A DNA stretch of 46,762 nt from an uncultured Sphingomonadales bacterium (GTDB lineage Bacteria > Pseudomonadota > Alphaproteobacteria > Sphingomonadales > Sphingomonadaceae): the NCBI GenBank assembly GCA_903923465.1, contig CAIXXP010000175.1, forward strand, positions 1 through 46,762, given 5' to 3'. The translations under genes and the position numbers were made by a program. Below the pieces are notes generated by a model. That model was not told where the DNA came from, made no database searches, and saw nothing but the letters and a program-made list of their open reading frames with translations. Positions 16,598 through 24,009 of this stretch are shown one piece after another. The number at the start of each line of letters is the position of its first letter. The stretch's first letter is position 1.

Positions 16598-17538
16598 TGG
16601 GGTTTGCCCCCGGCGGCGCGGTATTCGGCTGCGAGGCGGTCGACCAGTTCGGCGACGGGGGGGATGTCGTCGATGGTGCCGACGCCGTGGCCGCCGCTCC
16701 ACACATCGCGCCAGGCCTTGATATGCTCGGGGATGGTGGGTTTGAGGAAGCCGGCGGTGGGGGGCAGATTGTCGGGATCTAGCCCGACGCGGGCGATGGA
16801 GCCGCGCAGATAGGTGGCGGTCATGCCGGAAAGCCGGTCGGTGATGACGACATCCGCCATCTGCTGCGAGACAAGCAGTTCGTGATAGGCGGGATCGGCC
16901 ATGGATTCGCGCGTGGCGGCGAACCGCGTGCCCATGTAGGCGAAATCCGCGCCCAGCGTTTGCGCGGCGAGAATGCCGCGGCCATCGCCGATGCAGCCGG
17001 CCAGCAGGATGGCGCCATCGAACTGGCGGCGGACCTGCGGCACGAAGGCGAAGGGGTTGGCGCTGCCGGTGTGGCCGCCGGCGCCGGCGGTGAGCAGGAT
17101 GAGGCCATCGACGCCCTGTTCGGCCGCCTTGGTGGCGTGGCGCAGCGTGGCGACATCGTGGAACACCAGACCGCCATAGGCGTGCACCCGCTCCACCACC
17201 GGGCCGGGCTGGCCGACGCTGGTGATGACGACGGCGGGCTTAAACCGCTCGATCAGCGCGAGATCGGCCAGGAAGCGGGGGGAGCCGGCGCCCTGGACGA
17301 TGAGATTGACCGCATAGGGGGCGGGGTGGAGGCCTTGACTGCGCGCTTCTGCGAGTTCGGCCTCGATGCGGGTGAGCCATTCTTCCAGCACCTGTTCCGT
17401 GCGGGCGTTGGCGGTGGGGAAGGAGCCGATGATGCCGGCCTTGCAGGCGGCGATGACCAGATCTGGCCCCGAGATGAGGAACATGGGCGCGGCGATGACG
17501 GGGAGCCGCAATTGCGCGCGAAGTTCGGATAGGGTCAT
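16594..17538 (-). CDS. Nitronate monooxygenase-like (NPD) flavoprotein
   Basis: This 314-residue FMN-dependent TIM-barrel protein belongs to the 2-nitropropane dioxygenase/nitronate monooxygenase family: PVIAAPMFLISGPDLV at the start, AGAGGHTGSANPF and the phosphate-binding GCIGDGRGILAAQTLGADF and YMGTRF. Many family members in catabolic clusters are not nitronate enzymes and may act as enoyl-CoA reductases or isomerases. That reading fits the neighbours better here but is inference. The ATG at 17538 has only a weak ribosome-binding site. The gene overlaps the crotonase gene by four bases. Confidence 0.87.
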   Translation of the reverse strand: MTLSELRAQLRLPVIAAPMFLISGPDLVIAACKAGIIGSFPTANARTEQVLEEWLTRIEAELAEARSQGLHPAPYAVNLIVQGAGSPRFLADLALIERFKPAVVITSVGQPGPVVERVHAYGGLVFHDVATLRHATKAAEQGVDGLILLTAGAGGHTGSANPFAFVPQVRRQFDGAILLAGCIGDGRGILAAQTLGADFAYMGTRFAATRESMADPAYHELLVSQQMADVVITDRLSGMTATYLRGSIARVGLDPDNLPPTAGFLKPTIPEHIKAWRDVWSGGHGVGTIDDIPPVAELVDRLAAEYRAAGGKPQ

Positions 17539-17643
17539 GGGATGCTGGTTGCCTTTCGGGGCGGTGCGCCGGAGGTTCGCTGGCGGGCGCGCCGTGTGGT
17601 GTGGCCCGCGCCGGGTGGCGGCGCGGGCGGCTGGCCCGAGAGC

Positions 17644-18846
17644 CTAGCGGATAATCGCGCGGGCGCGCAGATCGGCGATGTCGGCAGCCGAGACGCCGAG
17701 TTCCGCCAGCACCGAGGTGCTGTGTTCGCCATAGGCCGGGGCGGCGGAGAGCTGGCCGATGGGCGCCTCGTCGAATTGCGCGGGGGAGGCGCCGGTGAGG
17801 TAGCTGCGGCCATCGGTGGTGGTGACCTCGGTGACGAAGCCGTTCTCCAGCGCCTGCGGGTCGGCGATGACCTCGTCGGGGCTTTGCAGCGGGGCCCAGA
17901 CGCCTTGCAGCGTGGCCAGCTTCTGCTTCCAGTAGAGGAAGTCGTGGGCGGCGAAGATCGCCTCGAATTCGGCGATGAGCGCGGCGCTGTTCTGCGCGCG
18001 GGCGGCGGGGTCGGCGTAGCGCGGGTCGTCGATCATGTCTGGCCGGCCCAGATGGTGGGCGAGATCGGGCCACCACTGCGGCATCAGCAGGCACAGGCTG
18101 ATCCAGCGGTCGTCGCTGGTGCGGTAGTTGTTGACCAGCGCGTTGAAGGCATCGGCGCGGCTGGTGGGGCCGCGCTGGAGCCCCATGCCGGCGGCGGCCA
18201 TCGACTGCGACATCAGGTAGATGCCGAAAAGATAGAGGGCATTGTCGACGATGGCGCCCTTGCCGGTGCGCTCGCGGCGGAACAGGGCGGCGGAGATGGC
18301 GCCGGCGAGGGTGGCGCCGCCGCCGAGATCGCCGACCGAGCCGGGTTGCAGCGGGGGTTCGGCGCCCGGCGGGGTTTGCATGTAGCCCGAGCCGGAGCGG
18401 CACCATGACGAGGGGTAATCGAAGCCGCCATCGTTGGCCATGGCGCCTTGCAGGCCATAGCCGGTGCCGCGCGCGTAGATGATCGTCGGGTTCAGCTTCT
18501 GCACGTCCTCGGGTTCGATGCCCAGCTTCTGGCGGGCGTCGGCGCGCAGGTTGGTGATGAACACATCGGCGGTGGCGATGAGCTTGTGCAGCAGGGCGCG
18601 GCCCTCTGGCTGGGTGAGATCGAGCGCGACCGAGCGTTTGCCGCGGTTGCCGGCCTCGAAATACATGCTGAGGCCATCCTTGCCGGAATTGGGGATGGCG
18701 AGGTTGCGGCCCGGATCGCCGCCGCCGGCGGCGCGCTCGATCTTGATGACATCCGCGCCCCAGTCGGCCAGGATCATCGCCGCTGCCGGCACGAAGGTGT
18801 GTTCGGCCACTTCGACCACTTTGATGCCAGCCATCACGTCGTACAT
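17644..18846 (-). CDS. CaiB/BaiF family III CoA transferase
   Basis: This 400-residue protein starts MYDVMAGIKVVEVAEHTF and has the family block ADWGADVIKIE, ARGTGYGLQGAMANDGGFDY (the Asp is the likely acyl-carrying residue) and GDLGGGATLAGAISAALF. It should move CoA from a donor thioester to the free acid substrate. The ATG at 18846 has GGAGAGA upstream. It heads a minus-strand group with the flavoprotein and crotonase. It is clearly different from the racemase-like protein at 13946-15064, so the island may both activate and epimerise its substrate. Confidence 0.9.
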   Translation of the reverse strand: MYDVMAGIKVVEVAEHTFVPAAAMILADWGADVIKIERAAGGGDPGRNLAIPNSGKDGLSMYFEAGNRGKRSVALDLTQPEGRALLHKLIATADVFITNLRADARQKLGIEPEDVQKLNPTIIYARGTGYGLQGAMANDGGFDYPSSWCRSGSGYMQTPPGAEPPLQPGSVGDLGGGATLAGAISAALFRRERTGKGAIVDNALYLFGIYLMSQSMAAAGMGLQRGPTSRADAFNALVNNYRTSDDRWISLCLLMPQWWPDLAHHLGRPDMIDDPRYADPAARAQNSAALIAEFEAIFAAHDFLYWKQKLATLQGVWAPLQSPDEVIADPQALENGFVTEVTTTDGRSYLTGASPAQFDEAPIGQLSAAPAYGEHSTSVLAELGVSAADIADLRARAIIR

Positions 18847-18968
18847 CCGCTCTCTCCATCCGATGGCGGGTTATGGCCCGCTTGTTTTGCCCAGCCTGTT
18901 TCCACGACCGCCTATTCCATGAACAGTTTTGCCCGGCAGGGGAAGGGGGTTTGCGGTGCCGGCGTGGC

Positions 18969-19010
18969 GGGGATGCGGGGGCGGGGATGCGGGGGCGGGG
19001 ATGCGGGGGC
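18969..19010 (+). repeat. Three perfect 14-bp tandem units
   Basis: GGGGATGCGGGGGC repeats exactly three times at 18969, 18983 and 18997, and a fourth piece (GGGGGTGC) follows. The array lies between the divergent CoA transferase and SDR genes. Confidence 0.85.
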
Positions 19011-19102
19011 GGGGGTGCCCGTGCCGGCGCGATAGGCCCTTGCACCGGGGGGAGGCTTGGCGGATGGTCGCGGCCAGACAGACCAGGACAGGAGATGTGC
19101 CC

Positions 19103-19969
19103 GTGACCAAGCCCGAGGTAAGCCGGAACGAGGCTGGAAAACCGCCGGTGGCGGTGGTGATCGGGGCGACATCGAAGTGGCAGGCGGATGGGCGCAACAC
19201 GAAGTTCATCCATGGCGGGGTGCTGGACGACAGCGACCTGCCGATCTCCGCCCGCTGGGGTGCCGGGGGTGGCATTGCGCAGAAATTCGCCGCCGAGGGC
19301 TATGTGACGGTGATCACCTCGCGCACGCGGGCCAATGCGCGGGGGCTGGCCGACGCGATTGGCGCGGCGGGGGGGCAGTGCCATATCGTTGAGCTGGACG
19401 TGGGGGAGGCGGAATCCGTGGCGCGGGCGTTTGGCGAGATCCGCGAATTGGCGGGGGAGCCGGACATCGTGGTCTATAACGCCGGGTATATGGACGGGCG
19501 CGACCTGCCCGACGGCATGGATTTGCTGGAGCATGTGCCCAATGCCGTGTTCGAGACGGCGATAGCGGTTTCGGCGCGGGGGCCGTTTCTGGTGGCCAAG
19601 GAGGTGTTGCCGGCGATGCGGCGGCGCGGGTCTGGCTCGCTGTTCTTCACCAACAACCCCAATGCCCTGCGCGGCAAGAAGCGGCAGAACGGGGAATCGC
19701 TGTATTATCCGCGGGTGCTGATCCGCACGCTGTCGCAGGTGCTGGCCGACGAATATTCGGAAGCCGGGGTGCATGTCGCGAATTTGATCGTCGATGGCTA
19801 TATCGATTCGCCGGGGACGCGGCACCACCCGGCCGTGGCCGGGCGCGAGGAGGTGCTGATCAAGCCTGCCGCCATTGCCGATGCCTTCTGGTATCTGCAC
19901 AATCAGGACCCCTCTGTTTGGTGCCACGAGATGCAGCTGACGCCGCATGCCCAGCGGATCAGCGTGTGA
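19103..19969 (+). CDS. SDR-like protein with a split nucleotide-binding loop
   Basis: This 288-residue protein belongs to the short-chain dehydrogenase superfamily but is unusual. The first strand ends VVIGATS (18-24). About 26 residues then intervene before WGAGGGIAQKFAAEGY, so the TGxxxGxG loop is interrupted. The active-site helix reads SLYYPRVLIR, with Tyr but no Lys four residues later. The GTG at 19103 has AGGAG nine bases upstream; an in-frame ATG at 19064 is the alternative. It is divergent from the second CoA transferase and ends the island. A binding or reductase role on a CoA ester is possible. Confidence 0.82.
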   Translation: MTKPEVSRNEAGKPPVAVVIGATSKWQADGRNTKFIHGGVLDDSDLPISARWGAGGGIAQKFAAEGYVTVITSRTRANARGLADAIGAAGGQCHIVELDVGEAESVARAFGEIRELAGEPDIVVYNAGYMDGRDLPDGMDLLEHVPNAVFETAIAVSARGPFLVAKEVLPAMRRRGSGSLFFTNNPNALRGKKRQNGESLYYPRVLIRTLSQVLADEYSEAGVHVANLIVDGYIDSPGTRHHPAVAGREEVLIKPAAIADAFWYLHNQDPSVWCHEMQLTPHAQRISV

Positions 19970-20039
19970 TCGGCGTGTGATCGGCGGGGAGGGCGTATTG
20001 GCGTTTGCCTGAATTTTCTATCACTGATAAGCGTTCGCA

Positions 20040-20738
20040 ATGAGCAATTGCAGCACGTGCGTCGTGCGGAACCGGTCGATCTGCTCGGCTCTGGACGGAA
20101 CTGAAATCAGCGCCCTGGGGTCCATCAGCCGGTTGCGCAGCCTGGCGGCGGGGGAGCCGTTGCTGTGGGAGGGTGACGATTCCGTGCTGCTGGCCAATGT
20201 GGTCGAGGGCGCGCTGAAGTTGACCATGTCCATGCCCGATGGCGGCGAGCAGATTGTCGGCGTGGTCTATGCCGCCGATTTCATCGGGCGCCCGTTTGGC
20301 GGCGCCACCCCCTATGGCGTGACCGCGCTGACCGACGCGCAGATCTGCGTGTTCGCCCAGAGCGATTTCGAGCGGCTGGCCGCCGACCACCCGACGCTGG
20401 AGCAGAAGCTGCTGGAGCGCACGCTGGACGAGCTGGACCGGACGCGGCGGTGGATGCTGCTGCTGGGGCGGATGAATGCCGAGCAGAAGCTGGCCTCGTT
20501 CCTGCTCGAACTTTCCGAGAGGCTGGGCAACCCCGGGTGCGAGCCGGAGAATGCCGGGCCGGTCGACCGGTTCGAGCTGGCCTTCAGCCGCCAGCAGATC
20601 GGCGATGTGCTGGGGATGAGCGTGGAGACCGTGAGCCGCCAGTTCACCCGGCTGACGCGGCAGAAGATTATCGCCAACCCCACCCGCCGCGCGGTGGTCA
20701 TTCTCGACCGTGGGGCACTGGCCGCGCGGGCGGGTTGA
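20040..20738 (+). CDS. FNR-type oxygen-sensing regulator (4Fe-4S)
   Basis: This 232-residue Crp/Fnr protein has four cysteines in the arrangement of oxygen-sensing FNR/FnrN proteins: Cys4, Cys7, Cys15 and Cys103. A cyclic-nucleotide-like barrel follows, then a C-terminal helix-turn-helix (FSRQQIGDVLGMSVETVSRQ) whose ETVSR matches the recognition helix that reads TTGAT half-sites. It should bind a 4Fe-4S cluster and act when oxygen is low. No denitrification, hemN or cbb3 oxidase genes are nearby. The plausible local link is fermentative acetate metabolism, but I found no full TTGAT-N4-ATCAA site in front of those genes. Confidence 0.92.
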   Translation: MSNCSTCVVRNRSICSALDGTEISALGSISRLRSLAAGEPLLWEGDDSVLLANVVEGALKLTMSMPDGGEQIVGVVYAADFIGRPFGGATPYGVTALTDAQICVFAQSDFERLAADHPTLEQKLLERTLDELDRTRRWMLLLGRMNAEQKLASFLLELSERLGNPGCEPENAGPVDRFELAFSRQQIGDVLGMSVETVSRQFTRLTRQKIIANPTRRAVVILDRGALAARAG

Positions 20739-20832
20739 AACCCCGGCATTTTTCCATGATGGCAGGCGGCGCATTGCGCTGGCCAAGCGGGGCGAAGCAC
20801 TGCACAGGGATGGCTGCCCGATTTCGGTGCCC

Positions 20833-20964
20833 GGTGTTCGGCCTGGTGTTCGGCGCGGTTTTTGGCGCGGTGTTCGGCGCGGTGTTCGGCGCGGTGTTCG
20901 GCGCGGTGTTCGGCGCGGTGTTCGGCCCGGTGTTCGGCGCGGTTTTCGGGGCGGTGTTCGGCAG
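20833..20964 (+). repeat. Eleven-copy 12-bp tandem array
   Basis: Eleven consecutive 12-bp units of consensus GGTGTTCGGCGC fill 20833-20964; units 4-7 are identical and the outer ones carry one to three changes. The array ends 12 bases before the ATG of the DUF6629-like gene. The period keeps every frame open, so it inflates spurious frames around it. Confidence 0.95.
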
Positions 20965-20976
20965 GGGGATTCCCGC

Positions 20977-21711
20977 ATGTGCTTTTCGGCCACGGCCAGC
21001 TTTGTTGCATCAGGCGTAATCGGGACCATCGGCGTGGCGACGCTGCGGCATGTGCGGGAGCCGCGCGCGCTGCTGTTTGCCTGTGTGCCGCTGCTGTTCG
21101 CGGTGCATCAGTTTACCGAGGGGCTGGTGTGGCTGGGGCTGGACGGGCAGATCGGCAAGATCGCGCTGGACCATGTGTCGTTCCTGTTCACCCTTTATGC
21201 GCAGGGGATTCTGCCGCTGCTGATGCCGGTGGCGGTGTTGCTGATGGAGCCGCCGGGGCGGCGGCGTGACGCGATCTGGGGGTTGACCGCGATTGGCGCG
21301 GTGGCCTGTGCCTGGGATGTGACCGGGCTGATCGCCTGGCCCACCCATACTTTCGTCGATTATCAGTCTATCTCGTACCGCAACCCGATTACCGGCAATC
21401 TGACTATCTCGCTGCTGTACATCATGGCCACTTGCGGCGCGCTGATGCTTTCCACGCATCGGGTGGTGCGGTGGTATGGCGTGCTGAACGTGATCGGGCT
21501 GTCGATTGTGCAGGTGGTGCGGGATTATGCCTTTGCCTCGGTGTGGTGCTTCTATGCCGCGCTGCTGAGCGTGATCATCTATTGGCAGTTCAACCGGGGC
21601 AATATCGATGTCGAGACGCCCAACGGCATGTCGCCGGTGCTGCGGCCTTTCCTGTTCCCCTGGCTGCGGCTGAAGCGGATGGCGGCGGCCGTTGAGGGGG
21701 CGCGGCGTTGA
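20977..21711 (+). CDS. DUF6629-like multipass membrane protein
   Basis: This 244-residue protein begins MCFSATASF, the hallmark start of DUF6629 proteins, and has about seven hydrophobic segments separated by short charged loops (for example the one with EPPGRRRDA). It is an inner-membrane protein of unknown function. I place the start at 20977 because the family motif begins there. The in-frame extension upstream consists of the translated 12-bp array (VRRG repeats) and is probably not made. A GGCAGGGGGATT stretch before the ATG offers a ribosome-binding site. Confidence 0.82.
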   Translation: MCFSATASFVASGVIGTIGVATLRHVREPRALLFACVPLLFAVHQFTEGLVWLGLDGQIGKIALDHVSFLFTLYAQGILPLLMPVAVLLMEPPGRRRDAIWGLTAIGAVACAWDVTGLIAWPTHTFVDYQSISYRNPITGNLTISLLYIMATCGALMLSTHRVVRWYGVLNVIGLSIVQVVRDYAFASVWCFYAALLSVIIYWQFNRGNIDVETPNGMSPVLRPFLFPWLRLKRMAAAVEGARR

Positions 21712-21817
21712 GGGCTGGCGGGCGGCCTCTTGCGCCGACCCCCGGGGGCCGCCTAGGGTTTGCCGGTGACAAGGCGCTTGCCGGTAGGCGCGCCGCTATG
21801 GGGATGATGGACGCCGC

Positions 21818-23512
21818 ATGACTTACAGCCATATCGTCATTGGCGGCGGATCGGCCGGGGCCGTGATGGCCAGCCGCCTTTCGGAAAATGGCGCCAACGC
21901 CGTGCTGCTGCTGGAGGCCGGGCCCGATACGCCGCCGGGCAGGGAGCCGGCGACCATCCTCGACAGCTATCCGGGCAGTGCCTATCTCGACGCGCGGTTT
22001 CAGTGGCTGGAGCGGCGGGTGACGATTGGCCGGCGCGGCAACCGCCCGCCCGGGCACTCCGGCCTGCCGCTGCGCCGATACGAGCAGGGCCGGGTGATGG
22101 GGGGCAGCTCGGCGATAAACGGGCAGATGGCCAATCGCGGGGTGCCCTGGGACTATGCGGAATGGGTGCGGCGCGGGGCGGCCGGCTGGGGCTGGGGGGA
22201 TGTGCTGCCGTTCTTCCGCAAGCTGGAGAGTGACCGGGATTTTGGTGGGGAGTTGCATGGGAGCGACGGACCGCTGCCGATCCGCCGGGTGCCGGTGGCG
22301 CAATGGCCGGGGCAGGCGCGGGCGTTTTCGGCGGCTTTTGCCGAGGCGGGGCTGCCGTTTCTGGCCGACCAGAATGCCGAGTTTGGCGATGGGCATTACC
22401 CGATCACCATTTCCAATGTCGACGACCACCGGGTTTCCACCGCGATGGCCTGGCTGACGCCGGCGGTGCGGGGGCGGGGGAATCTGACCATTCGGGCGAA
22501 TACGCGGGTGGCGGGGCTGACGTTTGAGGGCGCGCGGGTGACTGGCGTGCGGCTGGCCGGCGGTGAAGAAATTGCGGCGCGCGAGGTGGTGCTGTGCGCG
22601 GGGGCGCTGATGACGCCGGAGATGCTGTTGCGCAGTGGCATCGGGCCGGGGGACGAGCTGGCGGCGCTGGGGATGGCGGTGCGCAGTGACCAGCCGGGGG
22701 TGGGGCGCGGGCTGTCGGACCATCCTTCGGTGGCGATTGCCAGCTTTCTGCCGCCGGCGGCGCGGATAAAGGCCGGGCGGCGGCATATTTATCTGGGGAT
22801 GCGCTGGTCTAGCGATCTGGCGCGCTATCCGGCGGGGGATATGTCGGGGGTGGTTTCGACCAAGGCGGCGTGGCACGCGGTGGGCGAGCGGCTGGGGACG
22901 GTGGCGTTCTGGATCAACCGGCCGGCATCCGAGGATGGGCGGGTGACGCTGACCTCGGCCGACCCGGCAGTGGCGGCGGCGGTGGATTTCAACCTGCTGT
23001 CTGACCCGCGCGATGGGGAGCGGCTGGCGGACGGGTTTCGGCGGATGGCGGCGGTGCATTATTCGCCGCTGCTGGCCGGGGCGATTTCGGACGCGTTTCC
23101 GGCCAGCTATAGCGAGAAGGTGCGGCAGATCGGCACGATCAACCTGCGCAACCGGATTTTGACGCGGATTGCCGCGGTGTTTCTCGACGGGCCGGCGTGG
23201 CTGCGGCGGGAGTTTCTGGAGCGGGCGGTGATGGAGGGCGAGCAGCTGGCGGCGCTGTTGAGCGACGATGCCAAGCTGGACAGCTTTGTGAGCGCGGCGG
23301 TGGCCGGGGTGTGGCATGCGAGCTGTTCATGCCGGATGGGGGCGCCCGATGACGCCATGGCGCCGCTGTTGCCCAATGGGCGGGTGAAGGGGATCGCGGG
23401 GCTTTCCGTGGCGGATGCCTCGGCCTTTCCGGCCATTCCCAGTGCCAACACCAATCTGCCGACGATCATGCTGGCGGAGAAGATCGCGGATGGGCTGGTG
23501 CGGGCCGGGTGA
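21818..23512 (+). CDS. GMC family FAD-dependent oxidoreductase
   Basis: This 564-residue flavoprotein of the glucose-methanol-choline family has the N-terminal FAD motif IGGGSAGAVMASRLSE, the GMC signatures GRVMGGSSAINGQ and CAGALMTPEMLLRSGIGP, and the C-terminal WHASCSCRMG (catalytic His) and ANTNLPTIMLAEKIA (catalytic Asn). It should oxidise a primary or secondary alcohol; choline- and alcohol-dehydrogenase-like members share this layout. No signal peptide is seen. The ATG at 21818 gives the family N-terminus directly. It is monocistronic and the substrate is unknown. Confidence 0.92.
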   Translation: MTYSHIVIGGGSAGAVMASRLSENGANAVLLLEAGPDTPPGREPATILDSYPGSAYLDARFQWLERRVTIGRRGNRPPGHSGLPLRRYEQGRVMGGSSAINGQMANRGVPWDYAEWVRRGAAGWGWGDVLPFFRKLESDRDFGGELHGSDGPLPIRRVPVAQWPGQARAFSAAFAEAGLPFLADQNAEFGDGHYPITISNVDDHRVSTAMAWLTPAVRGRGNLTIRANTRVAGLTFEGARVTGVRLAGGEEIAAREVVLCAGALMTPEMLLRSGIGPGDELAALGMAVRSDQPGVGRGLSDHPSVAIASFLPPAARIKAGRRHIYLGMRWSSDLARYPAGDMSGVVSTKAAWHAVGERLGTVAFWINRPASEDGRVTLTSADPAVAAAVDFNLLSDPRDGERLADGFRRMAAVHYSPLLAGAISDAFPASYSEKVRQIGTINLRNRILTRIAAVFLDGPAWLRREFLERAVMEGEQLAALLSDDAKLDSFVSAAVAGVWHASCSCRMGAPDDAMAPLLPNGRVKGIAGLSVADASAFPAIPSANTNLPTIMLAEKIADGLVRAG

Positions 23513-23638
23513 GGCGGGCGACCTGATACGGGTGGCCTGATGCGGGTAGGGTGCGAGGGTGGCGCGGCTTTCGGCCAAAAGCTGACGCGAGGGAGGGTGC
23601 GGCTCAAGCGCCCCGCGAGCTGGCCGCGAGAGCCGGTC

Positions 23639-23674
23639 GGGCCAGGGGTTGGGCCAGGGGTCGGGCCAGGGTTG
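23639..23674 (+). repeat. Three 12-bp tandem units
   Basis: GGGCCAGGGGTT, GGGCCAGGGGTC and GGGCCAGGGTTG follow one another. The array ends ten bases from the stop codon of the glycerol kinase remnant. Confidence 0.8.
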
Positions 23675-23683
23675 GACGCCGCC

Positions 23684-23914
23684 TTAGGTGGTCAGGGCGC
23701 GGCGGACGGCGGCTTGCCAGCCGGCGAGCAGGGCGGTGCGTTCGGGCGAGGCCATGGCGGGGGTGAAGCGGCGCAGGCTCTCGGGCGCGGCGGCCAGTGC
23801 ATCGGGCCAGGCGAGTTCGCGCCGGGCGGTGGCGAGGATGCGGCGCTCGGCATCGAACACCAGGCAGCGGGTGGAGGTGGTGCCCTGATCTATCGCCAGA
23901 ATGTGGTGTGCCAT
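23684..23914 (-). pseudogene. glpK: Glycerol kinase remnant with large in-frame internal deletion
   Basis: This 76-codon frame joins the first about 35 residues of glycerol kinase (HHILAIDQGTTSTRCLVFD, then RRILATARRE) to the last about 30 (RRFTPAMASPERTALLAGWQ, then AAVRRAL). The roughly 420 residues in between are missing; intact GlpK has about 500. The frame is open from an ATG with a GGAGGGG stretch upstream to a TAA, so a short protein could still be made. It lacks the substrate and nucleotide sites and cannot be a kinase. No glpF or glpD is nearby. It shows loss of glycerol phosphorylation at this locus by a clean deletion. Confidence 0.85.
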
Positions 23915-23970
23915 GGTTCCCCCCTCCCCGCCCCCTGTTGCGCGTGCGCGGCGCGGGGGCCCGTGCCCGG

Positions 23971-24009
23971 GTTTAGTGGCCGGGTTTAGTGACCGGCTTT
24001 AGTGGCCGG
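23971..24009 (-). repeat. 13-bp triplicate covering the MFS stop codon
   Basis: GTTTAGTGGCCGG, GTTTAGTGACCGG and CTTTAGTGGCCGG run from 23971 to 24009. The TAA stop of the transporter (24001-23999) lies in the copy nearest the gene, so the last codons (GH-stop) are part of the repeat. Confidence 0.8.

Noticed and set aside
20833..20964. CRISPR array
   Set aside because: Units are contiguous 12-mers without spacers, there are no cas genes, and this holds for all other arrays in the window.
20450..21019. Protein with long VFGA repeats overlapping the FNR gene
   Set aside because: The frame overlaps a certain regulator gene and consists largely of translated array.
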